A stretch of DNA of 30,565 bases from an uncultured Collinsella sp. (GTDB lineage Bacteria > Actinomycetota > Coriobacteriia > Coriobacteriales > Coriobacteriaceae). Positions 1 to 10,000 of the stretch are shown here, in pieces. The DNA is taken from contig UQKV01000024.1 of assembly GCA_900541665.1 (NCBI GenBank), positions 1 to 30,565 of the forward strand, written 5' to 3'. Position numbers and translations under genes: made by a program. The notes beneath the pieces are model-generated. The model made no database searches. It was given only the letters and a program-made list of their open reading frames with translations, and was not told where the DNA came from. How positions within the stretch are numbered: position 1 is the stretch's first letter; every line of letters starts with the position of its first letter.

Positions 1-24
1 GCCCGTGGGTTATACCCTAAGAGC

Positions 25-50
25 AAACCACCCTTTTTAAGGGTGGTTTT
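25..50. terminator. Hairpin terminator, probably for the LuxR-type gene
   Basis: An 11-bp perfect stem (AAACCACCCTT at 25-35 paired with 39-49) with a 3-base loop lies just past the stop codon of the minus-strand gene ending at 55. The T-rich tract is better on the plus strand (TTTTGATTTT) than on the minus strand, so it may act in both directions or end a plus-strand gene lying left of the window. Confidence 0.6.
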
Positions 51-54
51 GATT

Positions 55-1458
55 TTAGGCAGAGGGGAAGGCTTTGGCGAGACCGGCGCGCGTCTGCGTG
101 TCGGTCTTTTGGTAGATAGAGCTCAGGTGGCGCTGTACCATGCGCATCGAGATGCCGAGTTCCTCGGCGACCTGCTTGAGCGGGCGTTCATCCTGGGTCA
201 CGGCTATGAGCACGTCGACTTCGCGCGGGGTGAGAGCGTGGTCGGCGATGAAGGCCTGACGTTGCTCTTCGATGGTGGGGGCGGCGAGTGCTTCCTTTGC
301 CAGTTGCTCGCGCTCGCGCTCCTGCTCGGTTTGGGGCAGGCGAAACAGGCCGGCTGCCACGAATGCCGCGCAGGCGGCGACGAGCAAAACGAGCGCGCCG
401 ATCATAATGAGGGCAACGTTGTCCGAGGTTACGAGAGCAAGCGAGATGCCCGATGTAGTGAATGCGCATACATTGTTGGCGGCGCGTCCCATGCCGGCCC
501 AGAGGGCGGGCGCATGCATGCGCGGTGCCAGCTGTGTAAAGGTGGCGGTAAAGAACGTGACAAAAAAGCCCGAACTCAGATAAAAGACGACAAGGCCCAG
601 GTTGGGATCGGCGCCGGCCTCCACGGCCAAGATCGAGATGGTGGAAAGTGCCGTGACGCCGAGCATGATGAGACCCATGTAGCGACGTTCGGCAAGATCA
701 AAGATAAGACCGGCGGCAAGGCCGCTTGCCGCCAAAAAGAGGCGCGGCCAGGTCTGTACGGCGATGGTGCCGTGGGCGTTGGAGAGCGTGACCACGTTGT
801 CGAGGGTCGAGAACAGGCAGGCAAGAATCATGACGAGCGCGATGCTCCAACATGCCTGCTTGGCGAGGGCGTGTGAAGGTTCGACAAAGGGATTGATACG
901 GGAGCTTGGGCTCTCAACGGTCTCTTGAGGAACAGCGCCGAGGGCGGATATGGCGATAGTCGCTGCGCCAAGGACGATGAGCTCTGCGATACCGCCGCAA
1001 TTGAGCAGGTTGATGGCGAACTGCATCAGGATGCCCGCGGCATAGGCCGCTCCCGCACCGGTGGCGAGCTTGGGGTCATCCTGGAATGCCAACGAAAAGG
1101 CGTGGTGAGTGGAGGCACCCAGCAGGCCGAGTCCAAAGAATGCCACGCAGCCCAGAATCTCGAGGGCAAGCGGGGCCGTAGGGAACTGGACCTGGGTCAA
1201 TCCCAGGATGGCGATGGGAACAGCGGCGTTGACGACTGCCAGTGAGTGGCCTTTGCGCTGTGCGAGCCCGAGCAGTGGTGCATATCCGATAAAGCCGATG
1301 ACGCTGGCACCAAGGATGAAGCCCTGCGCAATCACAACACGCTCGGCACCGGTGAGCAGCCCGACATTGATGTCGAATCGAAACTCGGCGGCAAGAAAGA
1401 CAAAGGTAAAGAGCGCAAGTGCCAAAAGCGCGTTGATTTTAGGCTTACTCAGATTCAA
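55..1458 (-). CDS. LuxR-family transcriptional regulator with N-terminal multi-pass membrane domain
   Basis: 467 residues. Roughly residues 8-375 form a string of about 12 hydrophobic segments resembling a small transporter-like membrane domain. Residues 409-467 are a GerE-type helix-turn-helix, beginning LTPREVDVL and containing the recognition-helix stretch GISMRMVQRHLSSIYQK. This architecture is common in Coriobacteriia, where such regulators often sit next to the genes they control; the membrane part is presumed to sense a ligand. The start is a TTG codon, supported by AAAGGA about 6 nt upstream; no ATG is better placed. It is divergent from the surface-protein gene at 1686, and a perfect dyad (1562-1589) lies between them, which makes it the best candidate regulator of that locus. 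The ligand is unknown. Confidence 0.85.
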   Translation of the reverse strand: MNLSKPKINALLALALFTFVFLAAEFRFDINVGLLTGAERVVIAQGFILGASVIGFIGYAPLLGLAQRKGHSLAVVNAAVPIAILGLTQVQFPTAPLALEILGCVAFFGLGLLGASTHHAFSLAFQDDPKLATGAGAAYAAGILMQFAINLLNCGGIAELIVLGAATIAISALGAVPQETVESPSSRINPFVEPSHALAKQACWSIALVMILACLFSTLDNVVTLSNAHGTIAVQTWPRLFLAASGLAAGLIFDLAERRYMGLIMLGVTALSTISILAVEAGADPNLGLVVFYLSSGFFVTFFTATFTQLAPRMHAPALWAGMGRAANNVCAFTTSGISLALVTSDNVALIMIGALVLLVAACAAFVAAGLFRLPQTEQEREREQLAKEALAAPTIEEQRQAFIADHALTPREVDVLIAVTQDERPLKQVAEELGISMRMVQRHLSSIYQKTDTQTRAGLAKAFPSA

Positions 1459-1496
1459 GGACAGTCCTTTGGGTGGACGGAATAGTCGTGTCCTCG

Positions 1497-1517
1497 ATTG
1501 TAGCGTCCCTGGGACGC
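1497..1517 (-). promoter_or_regulatory. Possible -10 element and small palindrome upstream of the LuxR-type gene
   Basis: On the minus strand a TACAAT hexamer (1497-1502) is directly preceded by the perfect 7-bp palindrome GCGTCCC-T-GGGACGC (1503-1517). No convincing -35 box is visible. The palindrome could be an operator overlapping the promoter. Confidence 0.3.
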
Positions 1518-1550
1518 GTGTGACGACAACGAAATCATATTGAATTAAAC

Positions 1551-1589
1551 CGCAGGTAGAAGCCTAGGTTCACATCTACGAACCTAGGC
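1551..1589. promoter_or_regulatory. Operator-like dyad, copy 1
   Basis: CGCAGGTAGAA (1551-1561) is followed by a perfect 10-bp inverted repeat, GCCTAGGTTC (1562-1571) and GAACCTAGGC (1580-1589), with an 8-bp loop. The same arrangement (identical CGCAGGTAGAA, TAGGTTC/GAACCTA core, 8-bp loop) occurs at 3903-3944 before the second surface-protein gene. It lies between the divergent LuxR-type gene and the first surface-protein gene. Function as an operator is inferred from position and conservation. Confidence 0.6.
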
Positions 1590-1624
1590 ATATGGAGTCA
1601 TTTGGCACATCTTGGTGGTACAGG

Positions 1625-1659
1625 ACCACCACAAAGGGGACAGGCACCTTTGTGGTGGT
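1625..1659. repeat. REP-like hairpin, copy 1
   Basis: A 13-bp perfect stem (ACCACCACAAAGG, 1625-1637, with 1647-1659) encloses the 9-base loop GGACAGGCA. Two related copies lie at 3864-3900 and 10917-10945 in the opposite orientation. The hairpin is 14 bp upstream of the ribosome binding site of the next gene (AAGGAGG, 1674-1680), so it would lie in that gene's 5' leader if transcription starts near the upstream dyad. Confidence 0.7.
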
Positions 1660-1685
1660 ATGTCCCTACGACCAAGGAGGCCGTT

Positions 1686-3668
1686 ATGTGCGGAAGCCAC
1701 TTTGATAAGCAAACCCAACGCGAGCGTACCTGCTCGCTGGTTCACGGTACCTGGCGTTGTGTGGGTGCCAAAATAGCTTGCGCCGGCGCGTGTGCGCTTA
1801 TGGTCGGTCAGTTGCTGCTGCCGAGCGTGGCGCTGGCGACGGAATGCGCCGATCCCGCCGCTGAGACGGATGAGGTTGCCGCGGCTCCGGTGACGCCGAC
1901 GGTTGCGGAGGATACGGCTGCAACGACCGCACCAGCTGCTTCGACCGCGCCTGCAACCGATGCTGCTCCGGCGGCGCAAGCCACCGTTGAGCCTCAGCAG
2001 ACAATCCCAGCCGATGCCGCCAATGAGTCTAGCGGTGCTGCGCTCGCTGGGCAAAACGCTTCTGGCGACGACAACGCCGCCATGCCGGCGAGCAACGCCA
2101 TCATGCCCTGCGGTGTGACCGATGTTGTTGGCGGCAGCGACGTTAGGGTCAATACGACCGTGGTTTCCCGCTACACGGACTGCGCGCTTCCGAGCAATGT
2201 CACACTCGAAAAGGGCCAGTCGTATACCTATGATTTTCCCGATGTTGAGGGCGGCATGCCGGATGAGCCGCTCTGCGAACTTGTCGAAACCAAGTACTAC
2301 CGGGCCGATGCTGCTTCGGGCACCCTGGCTGAAGTCCAGGACACATCTATGTCCGATGTGACGGCTCGCTTTGAGCCTGTTGGCGATCACATGAGGCTGA
2401 CGCTGACCTTTACGGGTGGCGCGGCAGGCGGCTCGTATCGACTCACGCGCAATGAGGCTCTCTATATTGGCTCGGCACTGGAGTATACCGGAACTGACTA
2501 TGAAGGCAGCTCGACTATCCTCAACGAAACCAGGTACGATTATTACCTCCGCTACGTCATCAATAGCGTAATTACGCTCGTTGCACCGGAAAACGAAGCC
2601 CTCCATAACCTGGACGTCAACGACGTGAAGACCGACTACGCGCCCGGCGAGGCGCCGCGTGCGACCGCGACGATTCCTGCCGCCGATGCCGATAAGTATG
2701 AGATCGCCTATGAGTGCTGGGAGGAAATGGAGCTCAATATGGAATCCGGGGAGTCGGTACCCGTCGCCTTCTGGTATTCCGATCCCGCAGAGTACAAGCC
2801 GGGCATGAAGAAGATTGACCACTTCGAAGAGGGTAAGTTCTACATGTACTCCGTTGAGCTGAGGCTCAAGGGCGACAATACCGTGGCTGATGACTGCAAT
2901 ATGAACGTCAACGGTCATTGGGTGCACCACATAAAGACCGACAACGGCGTCTTCGCGCCCAATGCTGACAATATGCTGTGCGAGGCTCCGATTGATGAGT
3001 GGCGGGCAATCGACCTTATCGAGACTAACGGTGCCATGACCACCTTTAAGGCAGGCGACAGGCCGGTCTTTACGGCGGGTACTCCGGCGGGTTCCGACTC
3101 TATTCTCCAGTGCGAGTTCTGGACGGGCAGCGACGGCAGCGAAGTAAATTCCGTCGAGTTCTGGGACCAGCACATCACCAACCATATCGACGCGTTTAAG
3201 CCCGGTGTGACCTATCGTTACGGTCTGTACTTTAAGCCGGCGCGTGGTTTCTACTTTACGTCCAATACCAAGTTGAAGATCAATGGGGTTGAGTGTGGCT
3301 ATCAGGTGGGCGAGGCAAGTGAGGTTGATCCCGAGAGCGGCTGGATCTACACCCTGTGGCTCAACACCGATCTGACCTTTACGCCCGAGGCCACGCCGGC
3401 TCCCGGTCCACAGCCCACGCCGGATCCCAATCCGACACCGCAGCCTGAGACCAAGCCCGAGGCCAAACCTGAAGCTAAGCCCTCGGCCAAGCCGGCTACG
3501 ACCACCACGGTGAGCAAGACGGTTGAGAAAGCCACGTCGGCCAAGAAGTCCGCCGTCGTCCTGGCCGCCACGGGTGACGCCACCGCGATGACGGTCACCG
3601 CCCTGGGCATCGCCGGTGCAACCGTAGCCGCCGCCGGCATCGCCGCGACCAAGCGTCGCAAGCGCTAG
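1686..3668 (+). CDS. Secreted cell-wall-anchored surface protein with LAATG sorting signal
   Basis: 660 residues. The ATG at 1686 is preceded by a near-consensus AAGGAGG at 1674-1680; an earlier in-frame ATG at 1602 lies inside repeat DNA and has no ribosome binding site. An atypically long N-region leads into a signal peptide with probable cleavage after ALA at residue 51. A low-complexity Ala/Thr/Pro stalk (about 52-150) follows, then a region of unrecognised, probably beta-rich domains (about 155-570). A Pro-rich stretch with PTPDPNPTPQP and PEAKPEAKP repeats (about 575-605) precedes the C-terminal sorting signal: LAATG at 626-630, a hydrophobic segment and KRRKR. LAxTG is the motif recognised by class E sortases of actinobacteria. 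No ligand-binding domain can be named. The last 35 residues and the 3' flank are closely similar to those of the next gene, indicating duplication. Confidence 0.85.
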   Translation: MCGSHFDKQTQRERTCSLVHGTWRCVGAKIACAGACALMVGQLLLPSVALATECADPAAETDEVAAAPVTPTVAEDTAATTAPAASTAPATDAAPAAQATVEPQQTIPADAANESSGAALAGQNASGDDNAAMPASNAIMPCGVTDVVGGSDVRVNTTVVSRYTDCALPSNVTLEKGQSYTYDFPDVEGGMPDEPLCELVETKYYRADAASGTLAEVQDTSMSDVTARFEPVGDHMRLTLTFTGGAAGGSYRLTRNEALYIGSALEYTGTDYEGSSTILNETRYDYYLRYVINSVITLVAPENEALHNLDVNDVKTDYAPGEAPRATATIPAADADKYEIAYECWEEMELNMESGESVPVAFWYSDPAEYKPGMKKIDHFEEGKFYMYSVELRLKGDNTVADDCNMNVNGHWVHHIKTDNGVFAPNADNMLCEAPIDEWRAIDLIETNGAMTTFKAGDRPVFTAGTPAGSDSILQCEFWTGSDGSEVNSVEFWDQHITNHIDAFKPGVTYRYGLYFKPARGFYFTSNTKLKINGVECGYQVGEASEVDPESGWIYTLWLNTDLTFTPEATPAPGPQPTPDPNPTPQPETKPEAKPEAKPSAKPATTTTVSKTVEKATSAKKSAVVLAATGDATAMTVTALGIAGATVAAAGIAATKRRKR

Positions 3669-3704
3669 GTTTTGATGACGGCGCCCATCCTCGGCTTTAG
3701 CACA

Positions 3705-3841
3705 ATCTCAATCTGTAACATCAAACTGTCCAAAACGGCTCTAGATGTTACAGATTGAGATGAACCGAATGGCCGCCAATCTAATATCTCGATCTGTAAC
3801 ACCAGGCGGGGAATTTGACCTCTAACTGTTACAGATCGAGA
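3705..3841. repeat. Half-site array A (two inverted pairs)
   Basis: Two inverted pairs of a 15-bp half-site. Pair 1: TCTCAATCTGTAACA at 3706-3720 and its exact complement at 3746-3760, extendable to 18 bp. Pair 2: TCTCGATCTGTAACA at 3787-3801 and its complement at 3827-3841. Spacers inside both pairs are 25 bp; the gap between pairs is 26 bp. The array starts 37 bp after the stop codon of the preceding surface-protein gene. It could form two strong hairpins in RNA, but it has no T-tract and is not a typical terminator. Confidence 0.9.
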
Positions 3842-3863
3842 CAAACTGGCCGGCCAAGTCCAG

Positions 3864-3900
3864 AACCGCCACAAAGGTGCCTGTCCCCTTTGCGGTGGTT
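3864..3900. repeat. REP-like hairpin, copy 2
   Basis: AACCGCCACAAAGG (3864-3877) pairs with 3887-3900 over 14 bp with two mismatches (tolerated as G-U in RNA). The 9-base loop TGCCTGTCC is the reverse complement of the loop in copy 1 at 1625-1659. It lies 22 bp after half-site array A, as copy 3 does after array B. Confidence 0.65.
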
Positions 3901-3902
3901 TG

Positions 3903-3944
3903 CGCAGGTAGAACGGTAGGTTCGTATATATGAACCTACCGTTC
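3903..3944. promoter_or_regulatory. Operator-like dyad, copy 2
   Basis: CGCAGGTAGAA (3903-3913) overlaps a perfect 13-bp inverted repeat (GAACGGTAGGTTC at 3911-3923 and its complement at 3932-3944) with the 8-bp loop GTATATAT. It matches copy 1 at 1551-1589 in the leading motif, the TAGGTTC/GAACCTA core and the loop length. The AT-rich loop could overlap a -10 element. It lies 60 bp upstream of the start of the 2206-residue surface protein. Confidence 0.6.
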
Positions 3945-4004
3945 GCTTTGTTTTTGGACAACGATTACGCTGGATGACTTTTGGTTTGCAGGAAAGGAAC
4001 GACC

Positions 4005-7000
4005 ATGAGGTGGACTACTGTTCGAGCGCTTTGCCGCCGTCTGACCATTGCCGCGGTGACCCTCACCATGGTGACGGGCTCGTTGCCTGTGGGTGCGTTT
4101 GCTGAGGTGCTCACTACCGATAGCACCTTTGTGCAGACGGATAACGGCCAAGCAGCCGACGCCGCTCCCGCCGATTCGGCTGACGCCCAAACGTCAGACT
4201 CTGCTTCCGCCGACCCCGCGCCCGATGCCGGCGCTGCCGACCCCACAGTGCCCGCCGCCGATGACATCCCTACGCCCCCGGCCTCCGAGATTGCATCGGC
4301 GGCGGGCCTGACGGGCGCCGGACAGACCGAGAGCACACCTGCGGGTACGCTTGCCACCGATCTTGTCGAGGGCAGGGAGCTCGCCGAGCAGCAAAAGCAA
4401 GAGGAGGCTTCCGGCACCGAGGCGACCTGGAACGAGGAACTTGAACTCTGGGCAACCTCGAAGGGCGCTACGGGCGTAAAGGACGAATACGACGATGGCT
4501 ACGTGGCCGGCGAGCAGGCCCCCGCGCAATACTACTTCTCGATCGATAGCCTCACCAACGAAATTTCTATCGAGTATGGCGACGCAGGCATTACCACGTT
4601 GGAGGTGCCCTCGACCATCGACGGCAAAAATGTCGTGAGCCTTAAGGGCATGGGAAACGCCGCTCTCACATCGGTCACCTTCGCCCCCGATTCGCATATC
4701 CGCTCTGTGGGCGGTTTGGGCGGCAGCAGCATCAAAGAGATCGCACTGCCCGATTCGGTCGAGGAGCTCAAGAGCTATGCATTCTACAAAAGCAAGACGC
4801 TCCAAACGGTAACCTGGCCCAACAACGCGGCCTTTACCACGATTCCCGAGCAGGCCTTTAAGGAATGTGAACAACTTGACGACAAGGTGGTGGCAACGCT
4901 GCCGCCTTCGGTCAAAACTATCGACTATCTTGCATTCGCCTATTGCGGCGTGCCACAGTTCTATGTCTCGGACACAACAGTGCTCACCTTTACGCAGATC
5001 AATGTGCCGGGCACGGTGGAGCGGATTGAGCGCAATGCCTTTGACGGGTGCTCGCATGTGTCGTCGGTGACGATCGGCGACGGCGTTAAATATATCGGAG
5101 CGCACGCGTTCGCCTCTCTTGATCCTGCGATTGCCGGCAAAGAGACTGTGCTACCCAAAAGCGTGGAAATGATAGAGTGGGGAGCTTTTGAGAACACGAG
5201 ATACGGAAACGAGACGAACCATAATGCCGTTGCCCTGCGCGTGATGAACCCCGATCTTCAGTTTGGTGAGGCGGGCTATTCGGGCGACTATAATGAGCGC
5301 GTGACAATCGATGGCGTAACGTATGCGATTCCCTTTAGTGAAGGCCAGACCATCTATGCCTATGCGACCGATTCGGCTGGCAACCCCTCGATGGTCAAAA
5401 AGCTTGCCGATGCCGTGGCCGATCGCAAGGACTCCGTCGATTCCTCGAAGCCTGCCTACACGTTTGAGTGGATGGGCGAGGCGGCCCAGGTGACGGGCAA
5501 ACTTCCCCAGGGCGCGGCGGCCACACTCGTGCAGGCGGGGCAGTCCACGCCGCTGGCGGTTGGCGATGACGGCAGCTTTACAGCGGACGCTCTCTCCAAG
5601 ACAGCAGCCACCCTGCGCATTTCGCTCGGCGGTTACTATGACATGGTGCTGGCGCGCCCGGGCGACCAGATGACGGGCACATGGAATATCGGAGAGATTA
5701 AGGCGGAGGACTTTACCAAGATTCCGACTTCGCGCGCGATTGAACTCAATGTGGCCTATCTCGAACCGGTCGCAGGCCAGGATAAGACCGAACGCATTGA
5801 GCTCGATAGTCTCGATAACATCGATCTGACGGTGAAGAGCGCCGGCAAGACACTCAAACCTGCCAAGGGCGACAAGGAAAACGACTACCGTATCCAGGGT
5901 ACAGCGCTCGTGGTGTCGCAGGCCATTGCCGACGCGGACCAGGATCTGGAGATAACGCTCGAGCCCAAAGACAGCCTCAGGCTGGGTGGGGCGACGGCGA
6001 CGGTGAAGCCTTCGGCCGGCAAGGTCGATATCGACTTGAAGCCCTGGGGTACGGCGACGGTCACGACCAAGGGCGACTACCAGGGTGCCAACCGCGTGCT
6101 GGTGTTCCGTACGTCCGACGGCAAGCTGGTCGCCGACGGCGTCACCTATTTGATGGGTTACGAAGACGATGGCACCACGCCTATCATGAAGGCCGAGACG
6201 CCGCGCCTTAAGGCCGGTTCGTACACCATCGTCGCCTTTAACAAGACGAGTTACGACATCCAAGCGACGAGCTATTCCACGTTTAGCCGCCTAGGGCTGA
6301 CCGTGGGTAAGCATATCGCGCAAAAACAGGTGAAGATCGAGGACGGCAAGCAGCTCGATGTGACGCTCGACGTCCCCACGTTTGACGTGGAGACGTATCG
6401 TGTCGAGCGCGGGCTGACGGCGGGCTCGGTTATCGCCGATTCGTCCGCGGTCGTTGGCGTGGAGACCGAGTTGCGCATTCATTACGAGCTCAAGGACAGC
6501 CAGGCTGCCAAGATTGAGATTCCGCTGGCCAAGGATGCCGTCGAGGATGTGTTCGCAGGCGCTCGCGAAGCCGGCGCCAGCTCCGATGCCATGTGGGCTG
6601 ACACAACTTGGGAGGGCGACAACCTCGTTCTCGATATGAAGAAGGGCAAGGGCGCCGATGTGTTTGTGCGCTTTAAGCCTAAGGCCGCGGGCATCTATGC
6701 CATCTCGCCGCTTATTACACTGGGCGAGGTGACATTGCCACTGGGGAGCACGACGCTCGAGGTCAACGCCTCGCGCATCGAGGTCGACAGCACCGACGTT
6801 CACAGCCTGCTGGGCAATGTGGCCTACGTTTATGCGGCGCCGGGCAAGAGCGTGCAGCTTACCGTGGGGACGGGTGCCTCGGCTGCAAAGTACACCGGCA
6901 AGACCAATAAACTCGGCCGTGCCAAGATTGAATACGACCTGCCGCAGGATACGCTTGCTGCCGAGCGTGTGACGCTCGAAGCGCGCGTGGGCTCGACCGA

Positions 7001-10000
7001 TGTTGCCGCCGCTGCTGCCGAGGTAACGGCTCGCAATTATGTGCGCTATGTTCCGGGCGCTTCGGTTTGGAACTTTGATGTGACGTATCGCGGCGGTACG
7101 CAGAACCTGGTTAAGGACGGCAAGGATACGGGTAAGAGCCTGTGGACCTTCCACCATCTGCCGCAAAAGAAGAACGCCTACTGGACGTTCGATATTACGC
7201 TCGAGGTGGGCAACGAGGAGGCTGCCGACACGCTCGACCTGTACGTGGACTGCGTGGACGGCAAGACCGTGACGATTCCGCTGAGCCAAAAGTCGCGCGA
7301 GGGCACCCGCGTGCGCTACGCGGCCGAGTATGTGGACGAGGGCTATCTCAAACTGCTCGATGAGTTCAACAAGGCAAACGACTCGACCTATGTGAACTGC
7401 GGCAACTTTGAGCAAATCTTTATGCCGCAGACCTACCGCATCTCCAACGCTCAACTTATGACCATGCTGAGTTTTGACGCCAACGCTTCGGCCAAAAAGC
7501 ATTCCACCGCGGCCGAGGAGCGCCAGCAGGAGTTCTCGAATGCCGTGCAGCAGTGGCACGAGTATATGATGGATAACTCGTTTAACGATGTCGACGAGGC
7601 CTTTAACGACGCGATTGACCAGATGGTCGCCGATGCGTTTGCCGAGGAGGACGGGGACGGCAAAGAGGGCGAAGCACAAGGTGGAGCCGCCCGTAAGGCT
7701 CGTCGCGCCCCTGCCGCCCGCGACGGCGAGGGTGATGATGCTGGCAACGACGAGGCCGCGCAGTTTGCGGCCGAACTCAAGGCTGCGGTCGGCGGGTCGT
7801 CGGCGCTGTTAACCCAGCAGGGCGACAGCTATGGCGTCAATGTGGACAAGATGATCTTTGAGGATGCTTACGGCACCAGCGAGGATTGGTATCAGGAACT
7901 CGCGGCAGCCCAGGGCGCGAACGCTGCGGATGCGGCCGCCATCAAGGAGCTCGTCGACCATGCATCGCGAGCGGAGTTTATTGCCCAGCAGGCCGAGGAT
8001 CTGGTGGGCCAGTCGATGGGTATCGGCCAGCTCAACCAATACGGAAGCTGGAATGACGCAACCGCTGCGGCGCTCAACAAGTGTGCGGGCATTAAGGCCA
8101 GCGAGTACAACGGTCAGTCGACGAGCGGGTTTAACGATTTGGGCCAGGCGCTCGGCAGCTCGCTGAGCTACAAGGCGGCTGACGACGATACCGTCAAGGG
8201 CTTTAAGGTCGCCGCGCCCGATGGCGAGCAGACGGCCTATATAGAGTCGGAATTTATCGAGAACTCCAATAACAACAAGAACCAGGCGCTTCTGTTTAAC
8301 TCGATTGCCATGCAGTGCGACATTCTGGACAACCTGTACGACAACTGGAATGTGGTCCATAGCCTCAATAACTCTACGATTCGCGGTTGGCTTATGGCTT
8401 GGAAGCGCAACGGCGACGTGAGCGCCCACATGAAGCTCATCCGCACGATCCGTTCGCTCAAGAGCTATAAGATCGAGTGCGAGATGTTCGGACAGGTCTT
8501 TAAGACCGATGCGTGGAAGGCGGCCGGCCAGGCGTTTCCCGCGGCGACCCAGGGCATCGGCATCTTTACCGGCATTTACGGCGTGAACGATGCCAGCAAG
8601 AACTGGGAGAACGTGAACGTCCGTATGCAGAAGGTGAAGGGCGAGCGCGAGGGCTATGAGCTTCAGCATACACGCTTGCTTGCCAAGCCCGAGAAGACCG
8701 AGGACGACTGGAAGTGCATTTACGCGCTGCGTGACGCCATGGAGAAGGCGCGTGCGTTTGAGGATCTGCTGTATCGCCAGCTCTGCCACGACAGCACCGA
8801 TGTGGCGGTGGGCTCCGTTATGACAATCGCCGGCGTGCTGACGGCCGGTTCGGCGGGTACCGTGGTGGGCGCCGCCTATGACGCGGCTTCGACCAGCGTG
8901 GGTTCGGAGCGCGCGATTAAGCTGACCAATGCCGAATGCGCCTACGATGTTGCCTGCGAGCAGGTGGAGCGCGCGTGCCAGAATCGCATTACGGTCAACT
9001 GGGGCGAGCTGACCGATGCCGAGGTCTACAAGGCCAACAAGGACGGCTTGATCTCGGACGAGAAGATGCAGTCGATCTTCGAGGCGCGTTATCGCAATGT
9101 GCCTGCCAAGGCAGCACCCGACCCTGCGGGCGTGGTGTACGAGGGCCTGCTGTCCAATACGGTTGAAGGCGCGACGGTTGAGCTGTGGGGCGCCGACGAT
9201 GCGGCCGGTACCAATGCGGTGCGTTGGGATGCCGAGGAGTATGAGCAGGACAATCCGCTTGCAACGGGTGCGGACGGTGCATACAACTGGAATACGCCGA
9301 CCGGCTGGTATCAGGTGCGCGTGACCAAGGACGGGTATGAGGAGGCGCGTTCGGCTTGGCTGCGCGTGCCGCCGATTCAGACTGAGGTGAACATTGCCCT
9401 GGTGTCGACGGCGGCGCCCGAGGTAGCGTCGGTTCACGCCTATACCGATTGCATCGAGATTGAGTTTACGCAATATATGGATGCGAGCGACGATGCCGTG
9501 GCCGCGCTGGATGCGCGGGGGCTGGGCGACGTGACGTATACGTGGCTCGACAAACAGGACGATCCCAATGGCAAGCCGCTGTCTCGCGTGCTGCGTATTC
9601 GCTATGCCGATGCGCGTGAGGCGGGCTCGGCGGTGGTGTTTGAGCTCAACGGTGCTCGCAACTACGCCGGCACGGCCATGGCACGCTGGGCGAGTGGCGA
9701 GCTTTCCGTGGGCGTGCGTGCCGACAAGCTCAAACTCAATGTGGAGCAGGCCGTGACCATGCTTGAGGGCAGTGACTTTGAGCTGGTGGCGCACGTGACC
9801 GATAAGGCGGGCAAGCCGTTTGCGGGCGCAAAGGTTAGTGTTGGGCTGGAGTCCTCGGCTATCTGCTCTGTCGATGCCACCCAGGCCGTGACGGGCGAGG
9901 ACGGAGCGGCGACGTTTGTGCTGCATGGTGCTCTGCCCGGTTTGACGACGTTGACGGCGGCGGTGGACGGCACGGCGCTGTCCAAGCAGGTTGACGTTCG

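Noticed and set aside
1602..1685. Longer N-terminus for the first surface protein
   Set aside because: The extra 28 codons cover the REP-like hairpin and lack a ribosome binding site, while the start at 1686 has AAGGAGG and leads into the signal peptide.
3705..3841. CRISPR array
   Set aside because: Half-sites alternate in orientation, spacers of paralogous arrays are similar to each other, and no cas genes are present.
7809..9926. 705-codon minus-strand open frame inside the giant surface-protein gene
   Set aside because: It is a shadow of the GC-rich plus-strand gene, with basic low-information composition and no recognisable motif.
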